A DNA stretch of 20,580 bases. Origin: Weizmannia acidilactici. GTDB taxonomy: Bacteria; Bacillota; Bacilli; Bacillales; Bacillaceae_C. Numbering within the stretch: position 1 is the stretch's first letter; every line of letters begins with the position of its first letter. The position numbers and the translations under genes are program-made. The notes beneath the pieces were generated by a model that was not told the origin of the DNA, did no database searches, and worked only from the letters and a program-made list of their open reading frames with translations. Below are positions 7,169 through 13,604 of this stretch, piece after piece. The DNA lies in assembly GCF_008974225.1 (NCBI RefSeq), contig NZ_BKZR01000053.1:1-20580 (forward strand), read 5' to 3'.

Positions 7169-7197
7169 TTGACGGATTCCGGCAGGCGTGCTACAAT
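7169..7197 (+). promoter_or_regulatory. Strong sigma-A promoter of the bmr operon
   Basis: TTGACG (7169-7174) and TACAAT (7192-7197) are 17 bp apart, each with a single mismatch to consensus. It lies 369 bases upstream of the bmrC start codon, so the transcript carries a long leader, as expected for attenuation control. Confidence 0.8.
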
Positions 7198-7225
7198 ATG
7201 GCTACTAAAATAAAGTACGGAAAGG

Positions 7226-7292
7226 AGGCTGCGTGCGATGAGAAGAATGCAAAACCCGCAAAAATTTGCACAATTCCATATGCACGCAGCCT
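7226..7292 (+). promoter_or_regulatory. Hairpin spanning the leader peptide ORF and its Shine-Dalgarno
   Basis: AGGCTGCGTGC (7226-7236) is perfectly complementary to GCACGCAGCCT (7282-7292). The 5' arm includes part of the leader-peptide ribosome binding site and the 3' arm lies within its codons. A translating or stalled ribosome would therefore open or hold this hairpin. A further small hairpin, GGCTTT/AAAGCC (7313-7318/7329-7334), follows directly after the leader stop codon. Confidence 0.7.
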
Positions 7293-7309
7293 TTGCGGTT
7301 TCTGCCTGA
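7238..7309 (+). CDS. bmrB: BmrB-like leader peptide (23 aa)
   Basis: This short ORF has a near-perfect ribosome binding site, AAAGGAGG (7221-7228), nine bases before its ATG. It encodes 23 residues starting MRRMQNPQKFAQ and ending AFAVSA. It sits immediately downstream of a strong promoter and upstream of hairpins and a terminator, ahead of bmrC-bmrD. In B. subtilis the equivalent gene bmrB (yheJ) encodes a leader peptide. Its translation controls ribosome-mediated transcriptional attenuation of bmrCD in response to ribosome-targeting antibiotics. The peptide here is much shorter than I recall for B. subtilis, and its sequence similarity was not tested, so the name rests on position and architecture. 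Its function is probably in the act of translation rather than in the peptide. Confidence 0.65.
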   Translation: MRRMQNPQKFAQFHMHAAFAVSA

Positions 7310-7346
7310 CCGGGCTTTAAGTTGCAAGAAAGCCGCATGGCATGTT

Positions 7347-7370
7347 ATGTGCGTCGCCTTGCGCATTTTT
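7347..7370 (+). terminator. Weak terminator-like hairpin within the bmr leader
   Basis: ATGTGCG (7347-7353) pairs with TGCGCAT (7360-7366), using two G-U pairs and a 6-nt loop, and runs into a short T-stretch. The 5' arm overlaps 7342-7350 (ATGTTATGT). That segment can alternatively pair with 7377-7385 in the main terminator stem, so this hairpin could be part of a switch. Confidence 0.4.
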
Positions 7371-7376
7371 ATGAAA

Positions 7377-7417
7377 GCATAGTATTGCTCGTCATAAAGA
7401 GCGTGCTGTGCTTTTTT
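7377..7417 (+). terminator. Attenuator terminator of the bmrCD leader
   Basis: GCATAGTATTGCTC (7377-7390) pairs with GAGCGTGCTGTGC (7399-7411) over 13 bp with G-U pairs and one bulged T. The loop is 8 nt and TTTTTT (7412-7417) follows. It lies between promoter and bmrC, in the position of a transcription attenuator. The segment 7342-7350 can pair with 7377-7385 (nine pairs, three of them G-U) as a candidate antiterminator. Confidence 0.75.
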
Positions 7418-7484
7418 GCATTTTTAAAGGAATTCAGCTGATCAGGCTGTTCTCATATTATCCGGCAAAAGAGAAGGAGAGGAA

Positions 7485-7538
7485 ATGAGGAAAAGAATGG
7501 TTTGGCTTTTCAATTTTGCTGAGAAAGAGAGCGGATAG
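7485..7538 (+). CDS. Second small upstream ORF (17 aa) before bmrC
   Basis: The ORF MRKRMVWLFNFAEKESG is preceded by a rich ribosome binding site, GAGAAGGAGAGG (7471-7482). It ends in TAG 27 bases before the bmrC start, in the same reading frame as bmrC. It lies after the attenuator, so it is only made when transcription reads through. It may couple translation into bmrC, act as a second regulatory ORF, or be a fortuitous ORF. There is no homology basis for a function. Confidence 0.4.
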   Translation: MRKRMVWLFNFAEKESG

Positions 7539-7565
7539 AAGAAAATTCGGAAGGAGGACGACGGT

Positions 7566-9320
7566 TTGTTTAGCGTACTGGGGAAATTGCGCTGGTTTTT
7601 TAAAACATACTGGAAAAGATATACGATTGCGGTTCTTGCGCTCTGCATCGTGAATTTGTTGGAAGTCGTTCCGCCGATGATTGTTGGCGATTCCATCGAT
7701 AAGATTTTTAACGGGGGGATGACGGCGCAAATTTTTACCTATTATATTGCCGGAATGCTGGCCATTGCGGCTGCGCTGTACGGGCTGACGTACATATGGC
7801 AGTACAATTTGTTCGGCGGTGCGTTTATCGTGGAAAAAACGCTGCGTTCCCGGCTGATGAACCATTTTTTGAAGATGGCGCCCCCTTTTTTTGAGAAAAA
7901 CCGGACGGGGGACTTGATGGCGCGTGCCACGAACGATCTGCGCGCGGTATCGCAGACGGCGGGCTTCGGTATCCTAACGCTTGTCGATTCGACAATGTAT
8001 ATGCTAACGATCATCATTACGATGGGCTTGCTTGTATCTTGGAAATTAACGCTCGTTTCCGTATTGCCGCTCCCTTTTCTTGCGGCAGGCATCAAAGTGC
8101 TGGGCGAAAAAATCCATAAGCGTTTTACGGTTGCCCAGGATGCATTCGGGGACTTAAATGACCGCGTGCTGGAGTCGGTGGCGGGCGTCCGCGTCATCCG
8201 TGCCTATCATCAGGAACAGGCGGATGAAGCGAAATTCCGGATGATGACAGAAGACGTTTATCACAAAAACATCGCGGTTGAAAAAATCGATGCGCTTTTT
8301 AATCCGCTCACGAAAATCATTACCGGGCTGAGTTATACAATTGGTCTTGCATACGGCACATATTTGGTCTTCCGGCAGCAAATCACCCTTGGGAATCTCG
8401 TCTCCTTTAATGTGTATTTGGGGATGCTGACATGGCCGATGTTTGCGATCGGCGAGCTGATGAATGTTATGCAGCGCGGCAATGCCTCACTCGACCGCGT
8501 GCAGGAAACATTGCGGTACGAGGAAGATGTGAAAGATCCGGATGTGCCGAAAACCGTTGAAAACCCGGATGAGATCGACTTCCGGAATTTTTCATTCCAA
8601 TATCCGCAGTCCCGTAATAAGAATTTGCGGGACATCCATTTGCATATCCATAAAGGCGACACCATCGGGATTGTCGGGAAAACCGGAAGCGGCAAAACGA
8701 CGCTGATTAAACAGTTGTTGCGCGAATATCCGCTTGGGAGCGGGGTGCTTTCGGTTTCCGGGACGCCAATCGAGGAACTGGAAAAAGGGAAAGTCCGTAG
8801 CTGGATCGGATATGTGCCGCAGGATCATATCCTGTTTTCCCGGACGGTAAAAGAAAACATTCTTTTCGGCGTAGACACGTCATCGGAAGAAGAACTACAG
8901 AAAGTGATCCGGATTACCGCTCTTGAAAAAGATATCGGGATGTTACCAAACGGATTGGATACGCTTGTCGGCGAAAAAGGCGTGGTGTTATCCGGCGGCC
9001 AGAAGCAGCGGATTTCGATCGCCCGGGCACTGATAAAAAACCCGGAAATTTTAATCCTCGATGATGCCCTTTCTGCAGTTGACGCGAAAACGGAATCGGC
9101 TATCATTGCGAACATCCGGAAAGAACGGCAAAATAAAACGACCATCATCGCGACACACCGGCTGTCGGCAATCGAACATGCGCAATGGATTATCGTCTTG
9201 GACGGGGGCCGGATAGCGGAAGAAGGCACGCATGAACAATTGCTTGAAAGACGCGGCTGGTATTATGAGCAGTACATGCGCCAGCAGGTCATTGCGTCGC
9301 ACGAGGAGGTGAAAGCATAG
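7566..9320 (+). CDS. bmrC: Heterodimeric ABC multidrug exporter subunit BmrC (YheI)
   Basis: This 584-residue half-transporter has six membrane helices (about residues 15-300) and a C-terminal nucleotide-binding domain. Visible motifs are Walker A GKTGSGKTT (371-379), Q-loop IGYVPQD, signature LSGGQ (475-479), Walker B ending Asp499 and H-loop His531. The residue after Walker B, normally the catalytic Glu, is Asp500 (ILILDDALSAVD). As in B. subtilis BmrC this makes one of the two composite ATP sites degenerate. The N-terminus MFSVLGKLRWFFK and long internal stretches match what I know of YheI. The start is TTG, set by GGAAGGAGG seven bases upstream. The stop codon overlaps the bmrD start by one base, so the two are translationally coupled. 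With BmrD it exports drugs and dyes across the cytoplasmic membrane. Confidence 0.93.
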   Translation: MFSVLGKLRWFFKTYWKRYTIAVLALCIVNLLEVVPPMIVGDSIDKIFNGGMTAQIFTYYIAGMLAIAAALYGLTYIWQYNLFGGAFIVEKTLRSRLMNHFLKMAPPFFEKNRTGDLMARATNDLRAVSQTAGFGILTLVDSTMYMLTIIITMGLLVSWKLTLVSVLPLPFLAAGIKVLGEKIHKRFTVAQDAFGDLNDRVLESVAGVRVIRAYHQEQADEAKFRMMTEDVYHKNIAVEKIDALFNPLTKIITGLSYTIGLAYGTYLVFRQQITLGNLVSFNVYLGMLTWPMFAIGELMNVMQRGNASLDRVQETLRYEEDVKDPDVPKTVENPDEIDFRNFSFQYPQSRNKNLRDIHLHIHKGDTIGIVGKTGSGKTTLIKQLLREYPLGSGVLSVSGTPIEELEKGKVRSWIGYVPQDHILFSRTVKENILFGVDTSSEEELQKVIRITALEKDIGMLPNGLDTLVGEKGVVLSGGQKQRISIARALIKNPEILILDDALSAVDAKTESAIIANIRKERQNKTTIIATHRLSAIEHAQWIIVLDGGRIAEEGTHEQLLERRGWYYEQYMRQQVIASHEEVKA

Positions 9321-11338
9321 TGGCTGCCAAACGTCTTATCCAATATGCGCTAACGTTTAAAGGCATCATTATTACCGCTTTGGCGGCGCTGATGGTGGCG
9401 GTTGGTGCTGATGTGCTTAGTCCGATCGTTTCAAAAAATATGATCGACCACCATATTACCGGGATTGAAAGCGAGTGGGTGGAAACGGCCAAGTCACCGC
9501 AGGCCGTAGCCTACGGAAGCCGTTATTATAAACGGTTAGCATATGCGTCTGAAGAGGAGAAAAAAGGGAAAAAGGTTTCAATCGTACAGGTTGGCAAAAA
9601 CTTTTACTTCGCGGAAGGAAAAGTGGAAACCGACGGAAAGCATTCAATCCGGAACGGAAAAGTCTATGTCACCTATAACGGGAAAACAACAACCTATCCG
9701 GCTGTACGGTTGTCTTATTCGGAAGTGCTGCGTTTTTACAGTCCGGAAGTCCCATATATTATCAACCTACTAGTCCTATATTTTGCCCTCTACATTGTGT
9801 CGGGCCTCGGTCAGTTTGCACAGTATTTTTATCTGCAAAAAGCGGCAAACCGGATCATCCAGAAAATGCGCAACGATGTGTTCAGCCATCTGCAAAAGCT
9901 GCCGATCCAGTTTTTTGACAATTCGCCGGCCGGAAAAATCGTTTCGCGCATTACGAATGATACGGAAGCCATCCATGAGCTGTATGTGGCCGTGCTGTCG
10001 AATTTTTTCAGCGGCGCCATTTATATCATTGGTATCTATATTGCGATGTTTTTACTTGATTGGAGGCTCGCGATGATCTGCACGGTTTTAATCCCGGTTT
10101 TGTTCATTTGGATGCGGGGGTACAGAAAGTTTGCACAAAAATATAATTACATGATCCGTTCCAAAGTAAGCGAAATGAACGCGATGATCAATGAATCGAT
10201 TCAGGGGATGCCGGTTATCCAGGCTTTCCGCCGCGAAAAACAAACGAAGAATGCTTTTGAAAAACTGAATGGGACGCATTTCCGCTACCAAAAAAAATTG
10301 CTTGTTTTGAATTCCTTGTCGTCCCATAACTTAACCGGTATTTTGAAAAACTTGGTGCTCGTCTCGTTCCTCTGGTATTTCGGGCACGATGCGGCTTCAG
10401 GGCTTGTTTCGGGGCTATCGGTCGGCCTGCTGTATGCGTATGTGGATTATATTAACCGGTTGTTTAACCCGATCAGCAATATTGTAAACCAGTTTGGTAA
10501 TTTGGAGCAGGCAATTGTTTCCGGCGAACGGGTTTTTAAACTGCTGGGCGAAAAAGGAGAAGATGTTAGCAGCGAAGCAGTGCCGCGCTTTAAAGGCCAT
10601 GTCGTTTTTGACCATGTATACTTTGCCTACAAAGAAAATGAATACGTGCTAAAGGACATCGATTTTGAAGCAAAACCGGGCGAAACAGTTGCGCTTGTCG
10701 GTCATACCGGTTCCGGAAAAAGCTCGATCATGAATGTGCTGTTCCGGTTTTATGACTGTACGAAAGGCGAAATCCGCATTGACGGCACCGATATCCGGTC
10801 GCTTCCCCGGCAGACTGTGCGCGAACATATGGCGATTGTGCTTCAGGACCCGTACTTGTTTACAGGCACCATTTATTCGAACGTGAGTCTTGGCGATCCG
10901 CGCATTACACGGGAAAAAGCAGCCGCTGTTTTAAAAGCAGTCGGCGCCGATAAAGTGCTTGGGAATCTTGAAAAAGGGCTGGATGAGCCGGTGATCGAAA
11001 AGGGAAGCACCCTTTCTTCCGGCCAGCGCCAATTGATTTCTTTTGCGCGCGCGCTCGCTTTTGACCCTGCCATTTTAATACTGGATGAGGCAACTTCAAA
11101 TATTGATACGGAAACTGAAACGCTAATACAGGAAGCAATGGATGTGCTGAAAAAAGGGCGCACAACTTTCATCATCGCCCACCGATTGTCCACAATCAAA
11201 AATGCGGACCAGATTTTGGTGCTGGACCGCGGCCGGATTGTTGAACGGGGAAACCACGAGGAACTGATGGGAAGAAAAGGTAAGTATTACCAAATGTATC
11301 AGATGCAGCACGGAAACCGGGCGGAAGAAGCAGGTTAA
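9320..11338 (+). CDS. bmrD: Heterodimeric ABC multidrug exporter subunit BmrD (YheH)
   Basis: This is the 672-residue partner of BmrC. The first membrane helix (about 13-35) is followed by a long polar insertion (about 45-135, Lys/Glu/Tyr-rich) before helix 2. It matches the extracellular domain known from the BmrCD structure and accounts for the larger size. The remaining transmembrane region runs to about residue 350. The nucleotide-binding domain has Walker A GHTGSGKS (461-468), signature LSSGQ (565-569, the Gly at the third position replaced by Ser), Walker B with catalytic Glu590 (LILDEATSNID) and His621. The catalytically competent site is therefore built from BmrD Walker motifs and the intact BmrC signature. 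The start is GTG, within TAGTG overlapping the bmrC stop, behind GAGGAGGTGA. Expression follows the attenuated bmr leader. Confidence 0.93.
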   Translation: MAAKRLIQYALTFKGIIITALAALMVAVGADVLSPIVSKNMIDHHITGIESEWVETAKSPQAVAYGSRYYKRLAYASEEEKKGKKVSIVQVGKNFYFAEGKVETDGKHSIRNGKVYVTYNGKTTTYPAVRLSYSEVLRFYSPEVPYIINLLVLYFALYIVSGLGQFAQYFYLQKAANRIIQKMRNDVFSHLQKLPIQFFDNSPAGKIVSRITNDTEAIHELYVAVLSNFFSGAIYIIGIYIAMFLLDWRLAMICTVLIPVLFIWMRGYRKFAQKYNYMIRSKVSEMNAMINESIQGMPVIQAFRREKQTKNAFEKLNGTHFRYQKKLLVLNSLSSHNLTGILKNLVLVSFLWYFGHDAASGLVSGLSVGLLYAYVDYINRLFNPISNIVNQFGNLEQAIVSGERVFKLLGEKGEDVSSEAVPRFKGHVVFDHVYFAYKENEYVLKDIDFEAKPGETVALVGHTGSGKSSIMNVLFRFYDCTKGEIRIDGTDIRSLPRQTVREHMAIVLQDPYLFTGTIYSNVSLGDPRITREKAAAVLKAVGADKVLGNLEKGLDEPVIEKGSTLSSGQRQLISFARALAFDPAILILDEATSNIDTETETLIQEAMDVLKKGRTTFIIAHRLSTIKNADQILVLDRGRIVERGNHEELMGRKGKYYQMYQMQHGNRAEEAG

Positions 11339-11343
11339 TGGGC

Positions 11344-11375
11344 AGGGCGCACCGTAAATGCCGGTGGTGCGCCTT
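11344..11375 (+). terminator. Hairpin after bmrD, probable weak terminator
   Basis: AGGGCGCACC (11344-11353) and GGTGCGCCTT (11366-11375) form a 10-bp GC-rich stem. No real T-run follows, so termination may be inefficient. Confidence 0.5.
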
Positions 11376-11402
11376 GTGAATAGGTAAATGTTTATTCCCT
11401 TT

Positions 11403-11431
11403 TTGCCGTTTTTGGTAAAATAGAATATAGA
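11403..11431 (+). promoter_or_regulatory. Promoter of the sirtuin gene
   Basis: TTGCCG (11403-11408) and TATAGA (11426-11431) are 17 bp apart, followed by GGAAGGGA and the ATG. TAGAAT at 11421-11426 is an alternative -10. Confidence 0.5.
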
Positions 11432-11461
11432 AGAAACTTCATATCGTCCGGGAAGGGAAAT

Positions 11462-12235
11462 ATGATGAAGAAGGGAAGTGATCGTTTGCCAATTATGGAA
11501 GATGAAGAAAGCTATGTGATCCATGAACTGAGCCAAAGCCTGGTTGCGGCGAAGCACACGACCGTCTTTACAGGTGCCGGAATGTCGACGGAAAGCGGGC
11601 TTCCTGATTTCCGTTCATCCACAAAGGGGTTATGGAAAAAAGTGCATCCTGAAACGGTTGCAAGCGTATCGGCGATGAATGAAAACGTGCAAAGTTTTAT
11701 TGATTTTTATTACGAGCGGATGAAAAGCCAGCAGCAAGTGGAGCCCCATGCCGGCCATACCATTTTAGCCGTTTGGGAAAAACAGGGGCTGATTTCATCC
11801 ATTATTACGCAAAATGTTGACGGACTGCACCAGGATGCCGGCAGCAGCAATGTCATCGAATTGCACGGCACTTTGAGAAAATGCCATTGCAACCGCTGCG
11901 GCAAGGAGTATCCGGATACGGCCTTTCTGAAAGGTGATTACAAGTGCGCTTGCGGCGGATTGATCCGGCCTTCCGTCGTTCTATTCGGCGAGAGCCTGCC
12001 GTTTGATGCGTTTTACAAGGCAAGCGAAGAAACGGAACAGGCCGACCTCTTTATCGTGCTCGGTTCCTCGCTTTCAGTGACGCCGGCCAACCAGTTTCCG
12101 CTTGCCGCAAAGAAAAACGGCGCGAAGCTGGTTATTGTCAACATGGAACCGACGGAACTGGATTATGCGGCGGATTTGGTGATAAGGAACTGGAAAATCG
12201 GTGAACTGCTTGAAACGGTAAACCGGTTTGTTTAA
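11462..12235 (+). CDS. NAD-dependent protein deacylase, Sir2 family (sirtuin)
   Basis: This 257-residue cytoplasmic sirtuin removes acyl groups from lysines at the expense of NAD+, releasing nicotinamide. Visible motifs are the NAD-binding GAGMSTESGLPDFR (38-51), TQNVDGLH (116-123), catalytic His135 in ELHG, and a four-cysteine zinc site (Cys143-x2-Cys146 and Cys162-x-Cys164). GSSLSVTPAN (201-210) and a C-terminal NMEPTELD element complete the NAD pocket. The pattern resembles class U sirtuins of firmicutes; the B. subtilis counterpart is SrtN. Start choice is loose. ATG 11462 is only four bases after GGAAGGG, and the adjacent ATG at 11465 is better spaced. The gene appears to form its own unit after bmrD, with a promoter and a strong terminator. 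Substrates are not indicated by the context. Confidence 0.93.
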   Translation: MMKKGSDRLPIMEDEESYVIHELSQSLVAAKHTTVFTGAGMSTESGLPDFRSSTKGLWKKVHPETVASVSAMNENVQSFIDFYYERMKSQQQVEPHAGHTILAVWEKQGLISSIITQNVDGLHQDAGSSNVIELHGTLRKCHCNRCGKEYPDTAFLKGDYKCACGGLIRPSVVLFGESLPFDAFYKASEETEQADLFIVLGSSLSVTPANQFPLAAKKNGAKLVIVNMEPTELDYAADLVIRNWKIGELLETVNRFV

Positions 12236-12244
12236 AAAATTTAC

Positions 12245-12271
12245 CCCCCGCGTATTACAGCGGGGGCTTTT
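12245..12271. terminator. Bidirectional terminator after the sirtuin gene
   Basis: CCCCCGC (12245-12251) and GCGGGGG (12260-12266) form a perfect 7-bp GC stem with an 8-nt loop. CTTTT lies on the right and an A-rich run on the left. It serves the sirtuin gene and the converging symporter pseudogene. Confidence 0.85.
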
Positions 12272-12273
12272 GC

Positions 12274-13064
12274 TTACTCTTTAAATCCGGTGTTGGCTTT
12301 TACCGTTACTTCCGCGAACCGTTTTGCATCCTGTTTATTGGAAGCAACAGCCAATATAGGAGCCGATAAATCCGATCGGAACGGAAAAAATCGCCGGATT
12401 GGTCAGCGTGATGAGCGGGTTCACGGAAAAATGGCCGCCCCTTCAACAGGGAAAAACACATTCGGGCTGACCGCCACCAGTACAAGTGAAGAGATCAGGC
12501 CGCAAAGCATACCTGTGATCGCGCCTGCGGTATTAAATTTTTCCAATAAATCGTATAAATCATGACCGGCAAATTTGCGCTCTCCGCCACGCAAAAGGCA
12601 AGCGTAACGAGAAAAGCTACGTTCATTTCCTGCGCAAACAATGCGAGCAACGAAAATACCGCAACACCGATGGAAGCATAACGGGCCGCAAGCATCTGCT
12701 GTTTCTCAGACACCTGTCCTTTTTTAACAATTTGGCCGTAAATATCATGCACAAATGCTGATGCACCGGAAAGCACAAGGCCGGAGACCACCGCCAAAAT
12801 GGTTGCAAACTACAGCACAACGTGATAAGCGACAAGATAACCGAAGCTGTAGAAAAATCCGTCAATCCCGTTTAAAGCAATCATTCCGGAAATGCCGAGG
12901 AAAGAAGCCGCGGATAAATAATTGCCGGCAATCGCCATGCCGTTTTGCCAGCCACTTAAGCCCCCGCCCGCCGTGTAAAATTCGTTAGCGGTTTTCGTGT
13001 GTTTTGTGGCGTAGTAAGTGATGACGAGCGTCAAGGCAACAATAATGATAACGATTTCATTCAT
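12274..13064 (-). pseudogene. Decayed sodium:solute (acetate/cation, ActP/YwcA-like) symporter
   Basis: The minus strand first encodes an intact symporter N-terminus (MNEIVIIIVALTLVITYYAT, then FYTAGGGLSGWQNG and SAASFLGISG). These match the start of ActP/YwcA acetate symporters. After ...YLVAYHVVL comes a TAG at 12812-12810. In the same frame the text then jumps straight to the C-terminal part (FATILAVVSGLVLSGASAF). Roughly 300 residues of the family's 500-550 are therefore deleted at about 12810. Further damage follows. One base is lost in a T-run on the plus strand (12538-12542) after the YWK motif. Another frameshift lies near 12416-12440, and a third near 12340-12350. The family-like C-terminus (NKQDAKRFAEVTVKANTGFK) can still be read down to TAA at 12276-12274. 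The full remnant of 791 bases cannot make a transporter. Confidence 0.85.
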
Positions 13065-13329
13065 ACAACTTTATCCCCCTTTTGCATATGCTTATCAAGG
13101 ACATCCTGCGCCAGCCGGTCAATGGTCAAAAAAGCGGTTTTCTGACGTATACGGTACATAAGATCCAAGTCATCACAAATTGAGAAATTGCAAATACCCA
13201 GGTTCATGTAATATCACCGGCATACGGACGGTTCAACACTTTAGAATATGAGGTTAAAACGGGAAGGGAGAAATAAAAAACAAGAAAGAAGGCGGTAAGC
13301 GGTACTATAAATTTCTTTTTCTCTGCCAT
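13061..13329 (-). pseudogene. Decayed DUF485 membrane protein, partner of the symporter
   Basis: The ATG at 13329 opens a reading frame starting MAEKKKFIVPLTAFFLVFYF and continuing through NRPYAG, as in the small two-helix DUF485 proteins usually encoded directly upstream of ActP/YwcA-type symporters. It is broken by an in-frame TGA after GDIT, where the family has Trp (so TGG to TGA). A frameshift follows near the YVRK motif (about 13129-13146). The last frame (DRLAQDVLDKHMQKGDKVV) ends in TGA, overlapping the symporter ATG as ATGA, so the ancestral operon layout is preserved. Both genes of the pair have decayed together. The identification is from motif memory, not a search. Confidence 0.7.
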
Positions 13330-13604
13330 CAGCTTTTAGAGTTTGGGACTTGATGCAATCTGTTCAAAATCCACATTTGACGAATGATTGCGTACCAATT
13401 TCTCCATAAATGCGACTCTTTTTGATGGAATTTCCCCTAATCGTAACGGATTGTTCACAAAATTGCAATGTTATTTTTAGATAATTAAAAAAATAAAATG
13501 CGACCACAGAATAGTTTACGAAAAGAATGATTTGTGGAAGAAAAAATATGATTGCAATGCCGTTTATACGCGTATAAATGAAAAAAACGAATGAGAGGTG
13601 CAGA
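13330..13604. other. Spacer between the DUF485 remnant and alpha-galactosidase
   Basis: The spacer is AT-rich and separates two divergent transcription directions. No good sigma-A promoter could be fixed on either strand. The only conspicuous structure is the 16-bp palindrome at 13563-13578. Confidence 0.5.
13563..13578. promoter_or_regulatory. Perfect 16-bp palindrome, candidate operator of the alpha-galactosidase gene
   Basis: TTTATACGCGTATAAA is a perfect palindrome with a central CG, 26 bases before the ATG at 13605. A central CpG in an A/T-rich symmetric site is typical of LacI/GalR-family operators. The site does not match the CcpA cre consensus well. The regulator gene is not in the window. 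Confidence 0.6.

Noticed and set aside
7442..7865. Long minus-strand ORFs (84 and 135 codons) overlapping the bmrC start
   Set aside because: They lie antisense to a well-supported ABC transporter gene and to its ribosome binding site. They have no family features and are frame shadows.
13563..13578. CcpA catabolite-repression (cre) site
   Set aside because: The palindrome lacks the TG...CA outer bases and the flanking pattern of cre. It fits a generic LacI/GalR operator better.
13578..13604. Upstream ATG for the alpha-galactosidase (nine extra residues)
   Set aside because: It overlaps the palindrome and lacks a ribosome binding site. The ATG at 13605 follows GAGAGGTG and fits the family N-terminus.
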